Assembly (NCBI GenBank): GCA_002371755.1
Contig: DFGM01000004.1
Location: 1-5,291, forward strand
Length of the DNA stretch: 5,291 nucleotides
Direction: 5' to 3'
Source: Verrucomicrobia bacterium UBA3750
GTDB lineage: Bacteria; Verrucomicrobiota; Kiritimatiellia; RFP12; UBA1067
A model generated the notes under the pieces. That model had not been told where the DNA came from and did not search any database. It saw nothing but the letters and a program-made list of their open reading frames with translations. Of this stretch, positions 1 to 5,291 are shown one piece after another. The position numbers were made by a program, and so were the translations under genes. Every line of letters begins with the position of its first letter. Positions within the stretch are counted from its first letter, which is position 1.

Positions 1-2499
1 GAAGCGCGCGTAGTCGCCGTGCCGCACCGACTCGCGGAAGTCGACGAGCCGCGTCGGAGACCAGAGATGCTCCTCGCCGTCTTTGCGTGCACGGTACTCG
101 CCGCCGGGAGGGAGTGCGGTTTGGACAGGATTAACAGGATTGACAGGATTGGCTGGATTATTTAATCCTGTTAATCTTGTAAATCCTGTCAACATTTCCT
201 CAATGTCTTCCAGCTCCAAACCGCCGACAGGCGATGTGACGCCGGTGAAATACTCGGCGACGATGTCCGGGCCAAGGCCGAGCACCTCGAAGATTCGCGC
301 ACTGCGGTAGGAGCGCAATGTCGATATGCCCATTTTGGACATTATCTTCATCAGCCCCTTGCAGACGGCGGAGATGTAGTTCGCGGCGGCTTTCACGGTG
401 TCGTCCTTGCCAATCTCCGAAACCGTTGCAAGCGCGAGATATGGATTGATCGCCGTTGCGCCGAATCCGAGCAGTACGGCGAAGTGGTGGACTTCGCGCA
501 CCTCGCCGGATTCCACGACGATGCCGATTGATGGACGCACGCCGGCTCCGGCAAGCACCCTGTTCACGGCGGCGACGGCGAGGAGGGAAGGAATGCGCTT
601 GTTGGGCGAACTGGGTCCGTCCATCCGCGCTTTGTCGCTTAGAATGATTATCTTCACACCTTCCTTGACTGCGGCGAGCGCAGCGGCGGCGAGGCTGTCG
701 AGCGCGTTATCGAGAGTGCCTGTGAAATAAAGCGTGAGCGTTGCCGCAGGGAAGGCGGGGATGTTGCAGATCCGCTTGAGTTCGTCATCGGTCAGCACGG
801 GGCGCGTCATCTTGACGAGCCGTGCGTGTTCAGGTGTCTCTGCGAGTATGTTCCCCTGGTTGCCGATATAGGTCATTATCGACATGACGAGCTCTTCGCG
901 TATCGGATCTATCGGCGGGTTGGTCACCTGTGCGAAAAGCTGGTGGAAGTAGTCGAAGAGAGACCGCGGTTTTTTCGAGAGGCACGCGAGCGCGGCATCG
1001 TTGCCCATCGCGCCGACCGGCTCGCGGCCCGTCTCGGCCATTGGCCGCAGAATCAGCTCCACATCTTCCTGCGACCAGCCGAATGCGGCGTGCAGGCTGG
1101 ATACTTTCTCGCCGTCAGGGGAAGCGGCGGACGGGACGATTTCGGTGAAGAGCCCCGTGACGGGTATGTGGTTTTCCTTCACCCAGCGGCGATACGGGCG
1201 GCGGCGGGCGTAGAACGTTTTCAGTTCCGCATCCTCCACTACGCGATGCGCTGCGAGGTCGAGCCAGAGAAGCGAACCCGGCTTGAGGCGTCCGTGACGC
1301 GAGACAGCCTCTGGCGCGATGTCGAGGACGCCTGTCTCGGAGGCGAGAACGAAAATCCCGTCCTTCGTCAGTGTCCAGCGGGCGGGGCGAAGGCCGTTGC
1401 GGTCAAGTGCCGCGCCGAGGCTTTCGCCGTCTGTGAAAGCGATTGCGGCGGGGCCGTCCCAAGGTTCCATCAGTGCGGAGTGGTATTCGTAGAATGCGCG
1501 CACATCGTGCCCCATGTGGTACTTCGCGCCCCAAGCCTGCGGAACGAGCATCATCATCGCGTGCGGCGCATCGCGTCCGGCGGCGATAAGCAACTCGAAC
1601 ATGTTGTCGAGCGACGCGGAGTCGGATTGCCCTGGCTGGACAAGCGGCAGAACCTTCTTAAGTTCGTCGCCAAAGAGCGGCGAAGAGAGGGAACTTTCGC
1701 GCGCGGCGAGCGCGTTCAGGTTCCCCTTTATCGCGTTGATTTCGCCGTTGTGCGCAATGGCGCGGAAGGGGTGCGCGAGTTCCCACGAGGGGAATGTGTT
1801 CGTAGAATAGCGCTGATGGACTATCGCGAAAGGCGAGACGAACGCCGGGTCGCTGAGGTCTGGGTAGAACGCCTCGATTTGCGTCGCGAGGAGGAGCCCC
1901 TTGTAGACGATCGTGCGCGACGAGCATGAGCAGATGTAGGTGTTCTTTGTCGCTTTCTCTATCTGTCGGCGGATGATGTAGAGATTTCTTTCGAAATTTC
2001 CCTCACGCAAAGCTCGCGAAGTCCGCGAAGTCTCTTCCGGCGAATCCTTTGCGCACTTTGCGGACTTGGCGTGAGATATAAACACCTGCCTTATCCGCGG
2101 CATTACGCTGCGCGCGTCGTGTCCGATGGCGTCCGGGTTCACTGGTACGTCGCGCCACGCAAGTACCTCGCAGTGTTCGGCGCGGACGGCTTCTTCTATC
2201 TTCGTCTCCTCCCCCTCGCCTCCGAAAATCATGGCGATGCCGCAGTCCCCATGTCCGAAGAAATCATGCGGAATCTTCATGAGAAGCCCCGCGCCGTCTC
2301 CGGTTTCCGGGTCGTTCCCCGTCGCGCCGCGATGCATGAGCCGCTTCAGAATCGTCATACCCTTGACAACGATGTCGTGGCTCGCCTCGCCGGAGAGGTT
2401 GGCTACCATCCCAACGCCGCATGCGTCGTGTTCGTATTCGCTGCGGTAGAGTCCTTTGCCTAGTTCGTGCATTCCTTGCCGGTTCATTGCGGTTGCCAT
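1..2499 (-). CDS. gltB: Glutamate synthase (GOGAT) large subunit, 5' part, cut by the window edge
   Basis: The large subunit of glutamate synthase releases ammonia from glutamine and adds it to 2-oxoglutarate, giving two glutamates, in the cytoplasm, normally with GltD and NAD(P)H. The frame is open for 833 codons from the ATG at 2499 to base 1; the family is about 1500 residues, so the FMN/Fe-S half lies outside. The first 26 residues look like the usual cleaved propeptide, leaving Cys27 (DACGVGM) as nucleophile. Hallmarks of the class II glutaminase domain follow: HQRYSTNTFPSW (228-239), AHNGEIN (249-255), QSDSASLDN (291-299), EPWDGPAAIAF (345-355), LDRNGLRPARW (365-375). The central domain shows NPPIDPIREELVMS (527-540), HHFAVLLGFGATAINPY (671-687) and KMGISTLRSYRSARIFE (722-738). 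GGEYRARKDGEEHLW (799-813) opens the synthase domain. Two in-frame palindromic insertions, near residues 142-166 and 770-793, are unusual. The start is only 7 nt after glmS, so one operon is likely. No gltD is visible. Identification is secure; the start is less so. Confidence 0.96.
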   Translation of the reverse strand, partial: MATAMNRQGMHELGKGLYRSEYEHDACGVGMVANLSGEASHDIVVKGMTILKRLMHRGATGNDPETGDGAGLLMKIPHDFFGHGDCGIAMIFGGEGEETKIEEAVRAEHCEVLAWRDVPVNPDAIGHDARSVMPRIRQVFISHAKSAKCAKDSPEETSRTSRALREGNFERNLYIIRRQIEKATKNTYICSCSSRTIVYKGLLLATQIEAFYPDLSDPAFVSPFAIVHQRYSTNTFPSWELAHPFRAIAHNGEINAIKGNLNALAARESSLSSPLFGDELKKVLPLVQPGQSDSASLDNMFELLIAAGRDAPHAMMMLVPQAWGAKYHMGHDVRAFYEYHSALMEPWDGPAAIAFTDGESLGAALDRNGLRPARWTLTKDGIFVLASETGVLDIAPEAVSRHGRLKPGSLLWLDLAAHRVVEDAELKTFYARRRPYRRWVKENHIPVTGLFTEIVPSAASPDGEKVSSLHAAFGWSQEDVELILRPMAETGREPVGAMGNDAALACLSKKPRSLFDYFHQLFAQVTNPPIDPIREELVMSIMTYIGNQGNILAETPEHARLVKMTRPVLTDDELKRICNIPAFPAATLTLYFTGTLDNALDSLAAAALAAVKEGVKIIILSDKARMDGPSSPNKRIPSLLAVAAVNRVLAGAGVRPSIGIVVESGEVREVHHFAVLLGFGATAINPYLALATVSEIGKDDTVKAAANYISAVCKGLMKIMSKMGISTLRSYRSARIFEVLGLGPDIVAEYFTGVTSPVGGLELEDIEEMLTGFTRLTGLNNPANPVNPVNPVQTALPPGGEYRARKDGEEHLWSPTRLVDFRESVRHGDYARF
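121..192. repeat. In-frame palindromic repeat of GACAGGATT-type 9-bp units inside gltB
   Basis: On the plus strand the left arm has four 9-bp units (GACAGGATT, AACAGGATT, GACAGGATT, GGCTGGATT) and the right arm has three complementary units (AATCCTGTT, AATCTTGTA, AATCCTGTC). The centre is GGATTA-TT-TAATCC (155-168). Positions 131-192 fold into a long hairpin with few mismatches and some G-U pairs; one left unit is unpaired. The composition is far more AT-rich than the surrounding gltB. In the gltB frame it encodes about 24 residues (770-793) with a three-residue period, LTG-FTR-LTG then NPV-NPV-NPV, and no stop. It lies between the central domain and the synthase domain. Boundaries are approximate: I chose the span from the TTG codon at 192 to the CAA codon at 121. 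Repeats of the AATCCTGT kind are known as dispersed intergenic elements in several bacteria; this one lies inside an essential-type metabolic gene. Confidence 0.85.
2003..2074. repeat. In-frame palindromic repeat of GACTTCGCG-type 9-bp units inside gltB
   Basis: Bases 2003-2030 pair with 2047-2074 as a 28-bp imperfect stem (outer ends TCACGC and GCGTGA, four mismatches and a few G-U pairs) around a loop of about 16 nt. Read on the gltB strand, one arm holds units like CAAGTCCGC and AAAGTGCGC, the other GACTTCGCG, GACTTCGCG and AGCTTTGCG, again in 9-bp steps. The 72-bp span equals 24 codons and encodes roughly residues 142-166 with three-residue periodicity: AKS-AKC-AKD, a short acidic turn, then TSR-TSR-ALR. 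No stop is introduced. It sits between the conserved segments IRQVFI (136-141) and FERNLYIIRR (169-178) of the glutaminase domain, a place where family members vary in length. The exact ends of the insertion cannot be fixed without an uninterrupted relative. Confidence 0.8.
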
Positions 2500-2506
2500 G
2501 GAATTT
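2472..2506 (-). other. glmS-gltB junction and choice of gltB start
   Basis: The glmS TAA (2507-2509) is followed by 7 nt (AAATTCC) and the ATG at 2499 that I take as the gltB start. In-frame ATGs also occur at 2487 and 2472. None has a well-placed Shine-Dalgarno sequence: AAGGA precedes the 2472 ATG but touches it directly. The first ATG gives a 26-residue propeptide before the catalytic cysteine, within the usual short range. Translation by coupling to glmS termination would explain the missing ribosome binding site; that is inference. Confidence 0.55.
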
Positions 2507-4351
2507 TTATTCTACAGTCACAGACTTGGCGAGGTTGCGGGGCTGGTCTATTTCGCATCCGCGAAGCCGCGCGACGTGGTACGCGAAGAGCTGGAGCGCC
2601 ACGACGGAGGCTATCGGCGCTATCTCTGGACTAGTCTTCGGAATCGCCAGCGCATCCGTCACAGCGGCTGCGGCGACATCGTCGCCCTTGGTGGCAATGC
2701 CTATGACCGGTGCATTCCTCGCACGGCATTCCTGTACGTTGCCGAGCGTCTTTTCCTTGCCTGGGATGTCGGCGAGAAGGGCGACGACCGGTGTTTTTTC
2801 GGAGAGAAGGGCGATGGGGCCGTGTTTGAGTTCCGCCGCCTGGTAGCCCTCTGCATGGACATACGCGACTTCCTTGATCTTGAGCGCCCCCTCAAGCGCG
2901 GCAGGGTAGAGGATGCCGCGACCGATGAAGAACATGTCGCCTGCCGATGCATACTTCTCCGCCACCTTCGCTATGGCATCGTTTCCCGCAAGTATCTCGC
3001 GCACCACATCCGGGATTTTTTCTATCTCCCCGACAAGTCTGGCTCCGTCCTCGAAAGAAAGTCGGCGAGTGCGGCCAAGCTTGAGCGCTGTCATCAGGAG
3101 CGCCGTTACCTGCGCCGTGAAGGCCTTGGTGGATGCGACTGAAATTTCCGGTCCTGCGTGGAGATAGACGCCGCGGCCGGCCTCGCGCGCAATCGTGGAA
3201 CCCACGACGTTGCATAGCCCAGATACAAGAGCCCCCTTGCGTATCGACTCCCGGACGGCGGCGAGCGTATCAGCGGTCTCGCCGCTTTGGGACATGGCGA
3301 TTACCCAGTCGTCAGGCCCGACAATAGGATTGGAATAACGGAATTCCGCGGCCTGCTCGGGAGATGTCGGCAAATCCGCCAGTTTCTCGAAGAGGTATTT
3401 GCCGACCATTCCTGCATGGAGCGACGTGCCGCAGCCGACAATCACGACGCGCCTAACCGCCGCCAGTTCGCGAGGTGTAAGCGAAAGTCCCGATAGGAAT
3501 GCCGTGGCGCCGGAGGGGTCGAGCCTCCCGCGAATCGTATTTGCAAGGGCCTCTGGCTGCTCGTAGATTTCCTTGAGCATGAAGTGCTCGTAGCCGCCTT
3601 TCTCGATTGCGCCGATGTCCCAGTCAACTTCCTGCACCTCCCGCGTGACGGGTGCATTGTCGAGCGAATGGATCTCCACGCCTTCGGGTGTAATGCAGGC
3701 GATGTCGCCGTCTTTGAGATAGATGACCTGGCGAGTGTACGCTACGATGGCGGAAACATCGCTTGCGACGACAATATCCTTCTCGCCCACGCCAATCACA
3801 AGCGGACTTCCCTTGCGCGCCACAATCATTTCGCCGGGGTGCCGTGCAGAGATCGCCGCCATGCCATACGTGCCCTCGACGCGTTTCAGCGCCTCCGATG
3901 CGGCCGAAAGGAAATCGCCCTTGTCGAAGATGGCAATAAGGTGCGCCAGGACTTCCGTATCGGTCTGTGAGGCAAATTTCACGCCGCGCTTTTCAAGGCC
4001 GGCGCGGAGGGATGCGTAGTTTTCGATAATACCGTTGTGGACAATCGCCAGGCGACCGCCGTCTGCCGTGTGCGGATGGGCGTTCGCCTGCGTCGGCAGT
4101 CCGTGTGTGGCCCATCTCGTATGCGCGATTCCAATCGTGTACTTGCCGCGCTCGTCATTCGGCAGTTCCTTTGCCAGGAGCTTGTCAAGTTCCGCAACCC
4201 TGCCGGTCTGCTTGAATACCCTTATCCCGTCCGCAGATTCCAGCGCCACCCCGGCGGAATCATATCCGCGGTATTCGAGTCGCCTTAGGCCATTCACGAG
4301 CGGACCTACCGCCGGCGTGTCTAGTGATGTGAATCCAACTATTCCGCACAT
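2507..4351 (-). CDS. glmS: Glutamine--fructose-6-phosphate aminotransferase (isomerizing), complete
   Basis: GlmS makes glucosamine-6-phosphate from fructose-6-phosphate and glutamine, the first committed step to UDP-GlcNAc for peptidoglycan and lipopolysaccharide; it is cytoplasmic and dimeric. The 614-residue product matches the family length (about 610). The glutaminase domain spans about 1-240: Cys2 becomes the N-terminal nucleophile (MCGIVGF), with AHTRWATHG (76-84), HNGIIENY (105-112) and DTEVLAHL (131-138). Two SIS sugar-isomerase domains follow: GCGTSLHAG (306-314), SQSGETADT (354-362) and SVASTKAFTAQV (404-415), then KIKEVAYVHAEGYQ (491-504) and ELKHGP (507-512). The C-terminal tail RNLAKSVTVE carries the lysine (609) that forms the Schiff base with the sugar; Glu494 and His510 match the other isomerase catalytic residues. 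I chose the ATG at 4351, not an upstream in-frame start, because Cys must follow Met and GAAAGGA lies 8 nt upstream. gltB follows after 7 nt. Nothing is missing or broken. Confidence 0.98.
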   Translation of the reverse strand: MCGIVGFTSLDTPAVGPLVNGLRRLEYRGYDSAGVALESADGIRVFKQTGRVAELDKLLAKELPNDERGKYTIGIAHTRWATHGLPTQANAHPHTADGGRLAIVHNGIIENYASLRAGLEKRGVKFASQTDTEVLAHLIAIFDKGDFLSAASEALKRVEGTYGMAAISARHPGEMIVARKGSPLVIGVGEKDIVVASDVSAIVAYTRQVIYLKDGDIACITPEGVEIHSLDNAPVTREVQEVDWDIGAIEKGGYEHFMLKEIYEQPEALANTIRGRLDPSGATAFLSGLSLTPRELAAVRRVVIVGCGTSLHAGMVGKYLFEKLADLPTSPEQAAEFRYSNPIVGPDDWVIAMSQSGETADTLAAVRESIRKGALVSGLCNVVGSTIAREAGRGVYLHAGPEISVASTKAFTAQVTALLMTALKLGRTRRLSFEDGARLVGEIEKIPDVVREILAGNDAIAKVAEKYASAGDMFFIGRGILYPAALEGALKIKEVAYVHAEGYQAAELKHGPIALLSEKTPVVALLADIPGKEKTLGNVQECRARNAPVIGIATKGDDVAAAAVTDALAIPKTSPEIAPIASVVALQLFAYHVARLRGCEIDQPRNLAKSVTVE

Positions 4352-4359
4352 TTCATTTT

Positions 4360-4366
4360 TCCTTTC
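4360..4366 (-). promoter_or_regulatory. Shine-Dalgarno sequence of glmS
   Basis: On the minus strand GAAAGGA lies 8 nt before the ATG at 4351. This spacing supports that ATG over the second, out-of-frame ATG at 4356 and over in-frame starts further upstream, none of which leaves Cys at position 2. Confidence 0.85.
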
Positions 4367-4395
4367 ACATTTATAATTATGCCGTATTCCCATAT

Positions 4396-4412
4396 AGCAC
4401 ATATCGTGCCAA
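4396..4412 (-). promoter_or_regulatory. Candidate sigma-54 (-24/-12) promoter of glmS-gltB
   Basis: The minus strand reads TTGGCACGATATGTGCT. Against the sigma-54 consensus TTGGCACG-N4-TTGCW, only the first T of the -12 element differs (G here). The invariant GG and GC are 10 nt apart, as required. A start would fall near 4385, giving a leader of about 34 nt that contains the glmS Shine-Dalgarno sequence. Sigma-54 use fits nitrogen genes. The same bases also form a small inverted repeat (GCAC-N5-GTGC), so an operator is an alternative reading. Activity is inferred from sequence alone. Confidence 0.6.
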
Positions 4413-4457
4413 GAGGTTTAGCCATGCGTAGCAGCCAAACTCTTTTCAATATCTGTA

Positions 4458-4478
4458 AACTGGACGAATCGATCAGTT
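4458..4478. promoter_or_regulatory. 21-bp dyad, candidate upstream activator or operator site
   Basis: Half-sites AACTG-N2-CGA and TCG-N2-CAGTT flank a single central base, so 16 of 20 flanking positions are symmetric. The centre (4468) is about 83 bp upstream of the start predicted from the sigma-54 element, a usual distance for enhancer-binding-protein sites. It does not match the NtrC half-site that I know. As RNA it could form only a short stem (AACTG/CAGTT), so a DNA-binding dimer is the better guess. Confidence 0.4.
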
Positions 4479-4533
4479 ATAATTTTGTAATGCGCCTATT
4501 ATTCCGGCAAGGAAATATAGTGATTCGTGCGGT

Positions 4534-4542
4534 ATTATATCA
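4534..4542 (-). promoter_or_regulatory. Extended -10 promoter candidate for glmS-gltB
   Basis: The minus strand reads TGATATAAT, a perfect TGn-TATAAT extended -10 box. No -35 hexamer is recognisable 17 nt upstream (GCAGGG), which extended -10 promoters can tolerate. It lies directly behind the amt terminator. A transcript would start near 4527 and have a leader of about 175 nt to the glmS ATG. This would be a housekeeping-sigma promoter in tandem with the sigma-54 candidate. Confidence 0.5.
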
Positions 4543-4567
4543 CAAAAGTCCCCTCCCCCTGCCGGTG

Positions 4568-4616
4568 AAAAAGCCTGCGACGGCGGAGCAAATACGCAAA
4601 ACCCGCCTCCGCAGGC
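4568..4616 (-). terminator. Rho-independent terminator of amt
   Basis: Read on the minus strand, GCCTGCGGAGGCGG pairs with CCGCCGTCGCAGGC (7 bp, a two-base mismatch, then 5 bp) around a 16-nt loop, followed by TTTTT. The hairpin begins 8 nt after the amt stop codon. It separates amt from the glmS-gltB unit, so the latter needs its own promoter. Confidence 0.88.
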
Positions 4617-4623
4617 AAATTTG

Positions 4624-5291
4624 TCAAATGTTAGAAAAGAACTGGAAGGAGGCGTAGGCGTCCTGTCCGTGTTCGGTGATGTCGAGTCCCTTCAGCTCGG
4701 TCTTCTCGCTGACGCGCAGGATGCCGAGTTTCTTCAGCGTGAAGAAGATCGCCGCACCCGTGCCGAACGCCCAGACTGCGGTAACGCCCGCGCCGAGGAG
4801 CTGCACACCGAGGAACTTCAATCCGCCGCCGTAGAAGAGGCCGACGAGTTCGTTGCCGAAGCCCGCCGCGGACGGCGCAGCGAAGAGCCCGACGGCAAGC
4901 GTGCCCCACACGCCGTTCACGCAGTGGACCGACACCGCGCCGACGGGATCGTCGATGTGCAGCTTATCGAGGGCGAACACCGAAAGCACCACCAGCACGC
5001 CAGCGACGAGTCCGATCACGATCGCGGCGTTTGCGGTCACAAGGTCGCACGGCGCGGTAATCGCGACGAGGCCCGCGAGAGAACCGTTGAGCGCCATCGT
5101 GAGATCGGGCTTGCCCATGATGACCCAGGCCGTGGCGAGCGCGGCGATGGTTCCGGCGCATGCGGCGAGGTTTGTCGTCATCGCGACGCGGCCGATGGAG
5201 CCGACGCCAGCCGTGTAGCTGCCTGGGTTGAACCCGAACCAGCCGATCCACAGGAGAAACACGCCCAGCGTGCCGAGGACAAGCGAGTGGC
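4624..5291 (-). CDS. amt: Ammonium transporter, C-terminal part, cut by the window edge
   Basis: Amt/Rh proteins conduct ammonium across the inner membrane as trimers and are gated by GlnK/PII proteins. The visible 221 residues are about half of a family member (about 400-450), lacking the N-terminal side. Recognisable in order are a hydrophobic segment ending in GWFGFNPGS (about residues 16-24 of the visible part), NGSLAGLVAITAPC (68-81), DDPVGAVSVH (113-122) whose His122 corresponds to the second of the twin pore histidines, and two further membrane segments up to about 188. The cytoplasmic tail keeps the regulatory signature KGLDITEHGQDAY (200-212), the region that contacts GlnK, and ends FQFFSNI. 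About five or six membrane spans are visible. A GTG at 5262 is internal, not the start: the frame stays open to the window edge and encodes matching sequence (HSLVLGTLG). A strong terminator follows at once, so amt ends its own transcript; a glnK partner, if present, must lie upstream, outside the window. Confidence 0.96.
   Translation of the reverse strand, partial: HSLVLGTLGVFLLWIGWFGFNPGSYTAGVGSIGRVAMTTNLAACAGTIAALATAWVIMGKPDLTMALNGSLAGLVAITAPCDLVTANAAIVIGLVAGVLVVLSVFALDKLHIDDPVGAVSVHCVNGVWGTLAVGLFAAPSAAGFGNELVGLFYGGGLKFLGVQLLGAGVTAVWAFGTGAAIFFTLKKLGILRVSEKTELKGLDITEHGQDAYASFQFFSNI

Larger units (their letters stand above)
4352..4567. other. AT-rich intergenic control region upstream of glmS
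   Basis: About 216 bp with no supportable gene. Its only plus-strand reading frame of note (4379-4657) has no ribosome binding site and runs through the amt terminator into the amt 3' end. Besides the promoter candidates and the dyad listed separately, the minus strand has a G-rich run (4549-4560, AGGGGGAGGGGA). I looked for the glmS ribozyme core and did not find it. Confidence 0.7.

Noticed and set aside
83..310. Small plus-strand frame with TGL/NPV tripeptide repeats
   Set aside because: The repeats come from the palindrome, which reads alike on both strands; the rest is antisense to GltB.
826..1929. Long open frame (367 codons) on the plus strand opposite gltB
   Set aside because: It is antisense to well-conserved GltB blocks, its translation resembles no family I know, and it is the kind of shadow frame that GC-rich codon bias produces.
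1..2499. gltB as a pseudogene broken by repeat insertions
   Set aside because: I read all 833 codons from 2499 to 1 and found no stop or frameshift; conserved blocks continue on both sides of each palindrome.
2456..3142. Plus-strand open frame of 228 codons opposite the gltB start and the glmS 3' end
   Set aside because: It is a shadow of the conserved second SIS domain of GlmS, and no ribosome binding site or recognisable product is visible.
4354..4402. Longer glmS start upstream (17 extra residues)
   Set aside because: It would remove the required Cys at position 2, and the Shine-Dalgarno sequence points to the ATG at 4351.
4520..4543. Inverted repeat GTGAT...ATCAC around the extended -10
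   Set aside because: Arms of 5 bp are expected by chance in AT-rich DNA; not enough to call an operator.
4352..4567. glmS ribozyme or another riboswitch in the glmS leader
   Set aside because: The conserved ribozyme core (AGCGCC and partners) is absent, the region is AT-rich with little stable structure, and the predicted leader from the sigma-54 start is too short.
4379..4657. Possible 92-codon gene on the plus strand in the intergenic gap
   Set aside because: No ribosome binding site, and it runs through the amt terminator and the amt 3' end.

Overview
The window carries three nitrogen-metabolism genes, all on the minus strand. In order of transcription they are amt (ammonium transporter, 3' part only), glmS (glucosamine-6-phosphate synthase, complete) and gltB (glutamate synthase large subunit, 5' part, running off the left edge without a stop). 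Coding DNA is fairly GC-rich and the single long intergenic gap is AT-rich. The protein sequences, and the presence of short dispersed palindromes inside a gene, suggest an uncultured bacterium of the Planctomycetes-Verrucomicrobia-Lentisphaerae/Kiritimatiellae kind. That placement is an impression from sequence flavour, not a demonstrated assignment.

Layout from right to left: amt ends at 4624 and is followed 8 nt later by a strong rho-independent terminator (4568-4616). The gap to glmS (4352-4567) holds no convincing gene but is rich in control signals. These are a perfect extended -10 (TGATATAAT) just after the terminator, a 21-bp dyad at 4458-4478, a near-consensus sigma-54 promoter (-24 GG / -12 GC, correct 10-nt spacing) at 4396-4412, and a Shine-Dalgarno sequence 8 nt before the glmS ATG. 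glmS and gltB are separated by only 7 nt and look like one operon. Both products begin with a class II (N-terminal-nucleophile cysteine) glutaminase domain, so the operon spends glutamine on amino-sugar and glutamate synthesis, while amt next door imports the ammonium that feeds glutamine synthetase.

The most unusual content is inside gltB. Two unrelated-sequence but architecturally alike palindromes, each about 72 bp (24 codons), sit in frame in the open gltB reading frame: 2003-2074 in the glutaminase domain and 121-192 at the linker between the central domain and the FMN synthase domain. Each arm is built of about three 9-bp units, so the encoded peptide repeats every three residues (AKS-AKC-AKD ... 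TSR-TSR-ALR; LTG-FTR-LTG ... NPV-NPV-NPV). They fall where GltB proteins vary in length, and the frame stays open through both. This resembles the in-frame palindromic elements known from Rickettsia, in a different organism and with a different unit structure. It is the best candidate here for something undescribed.
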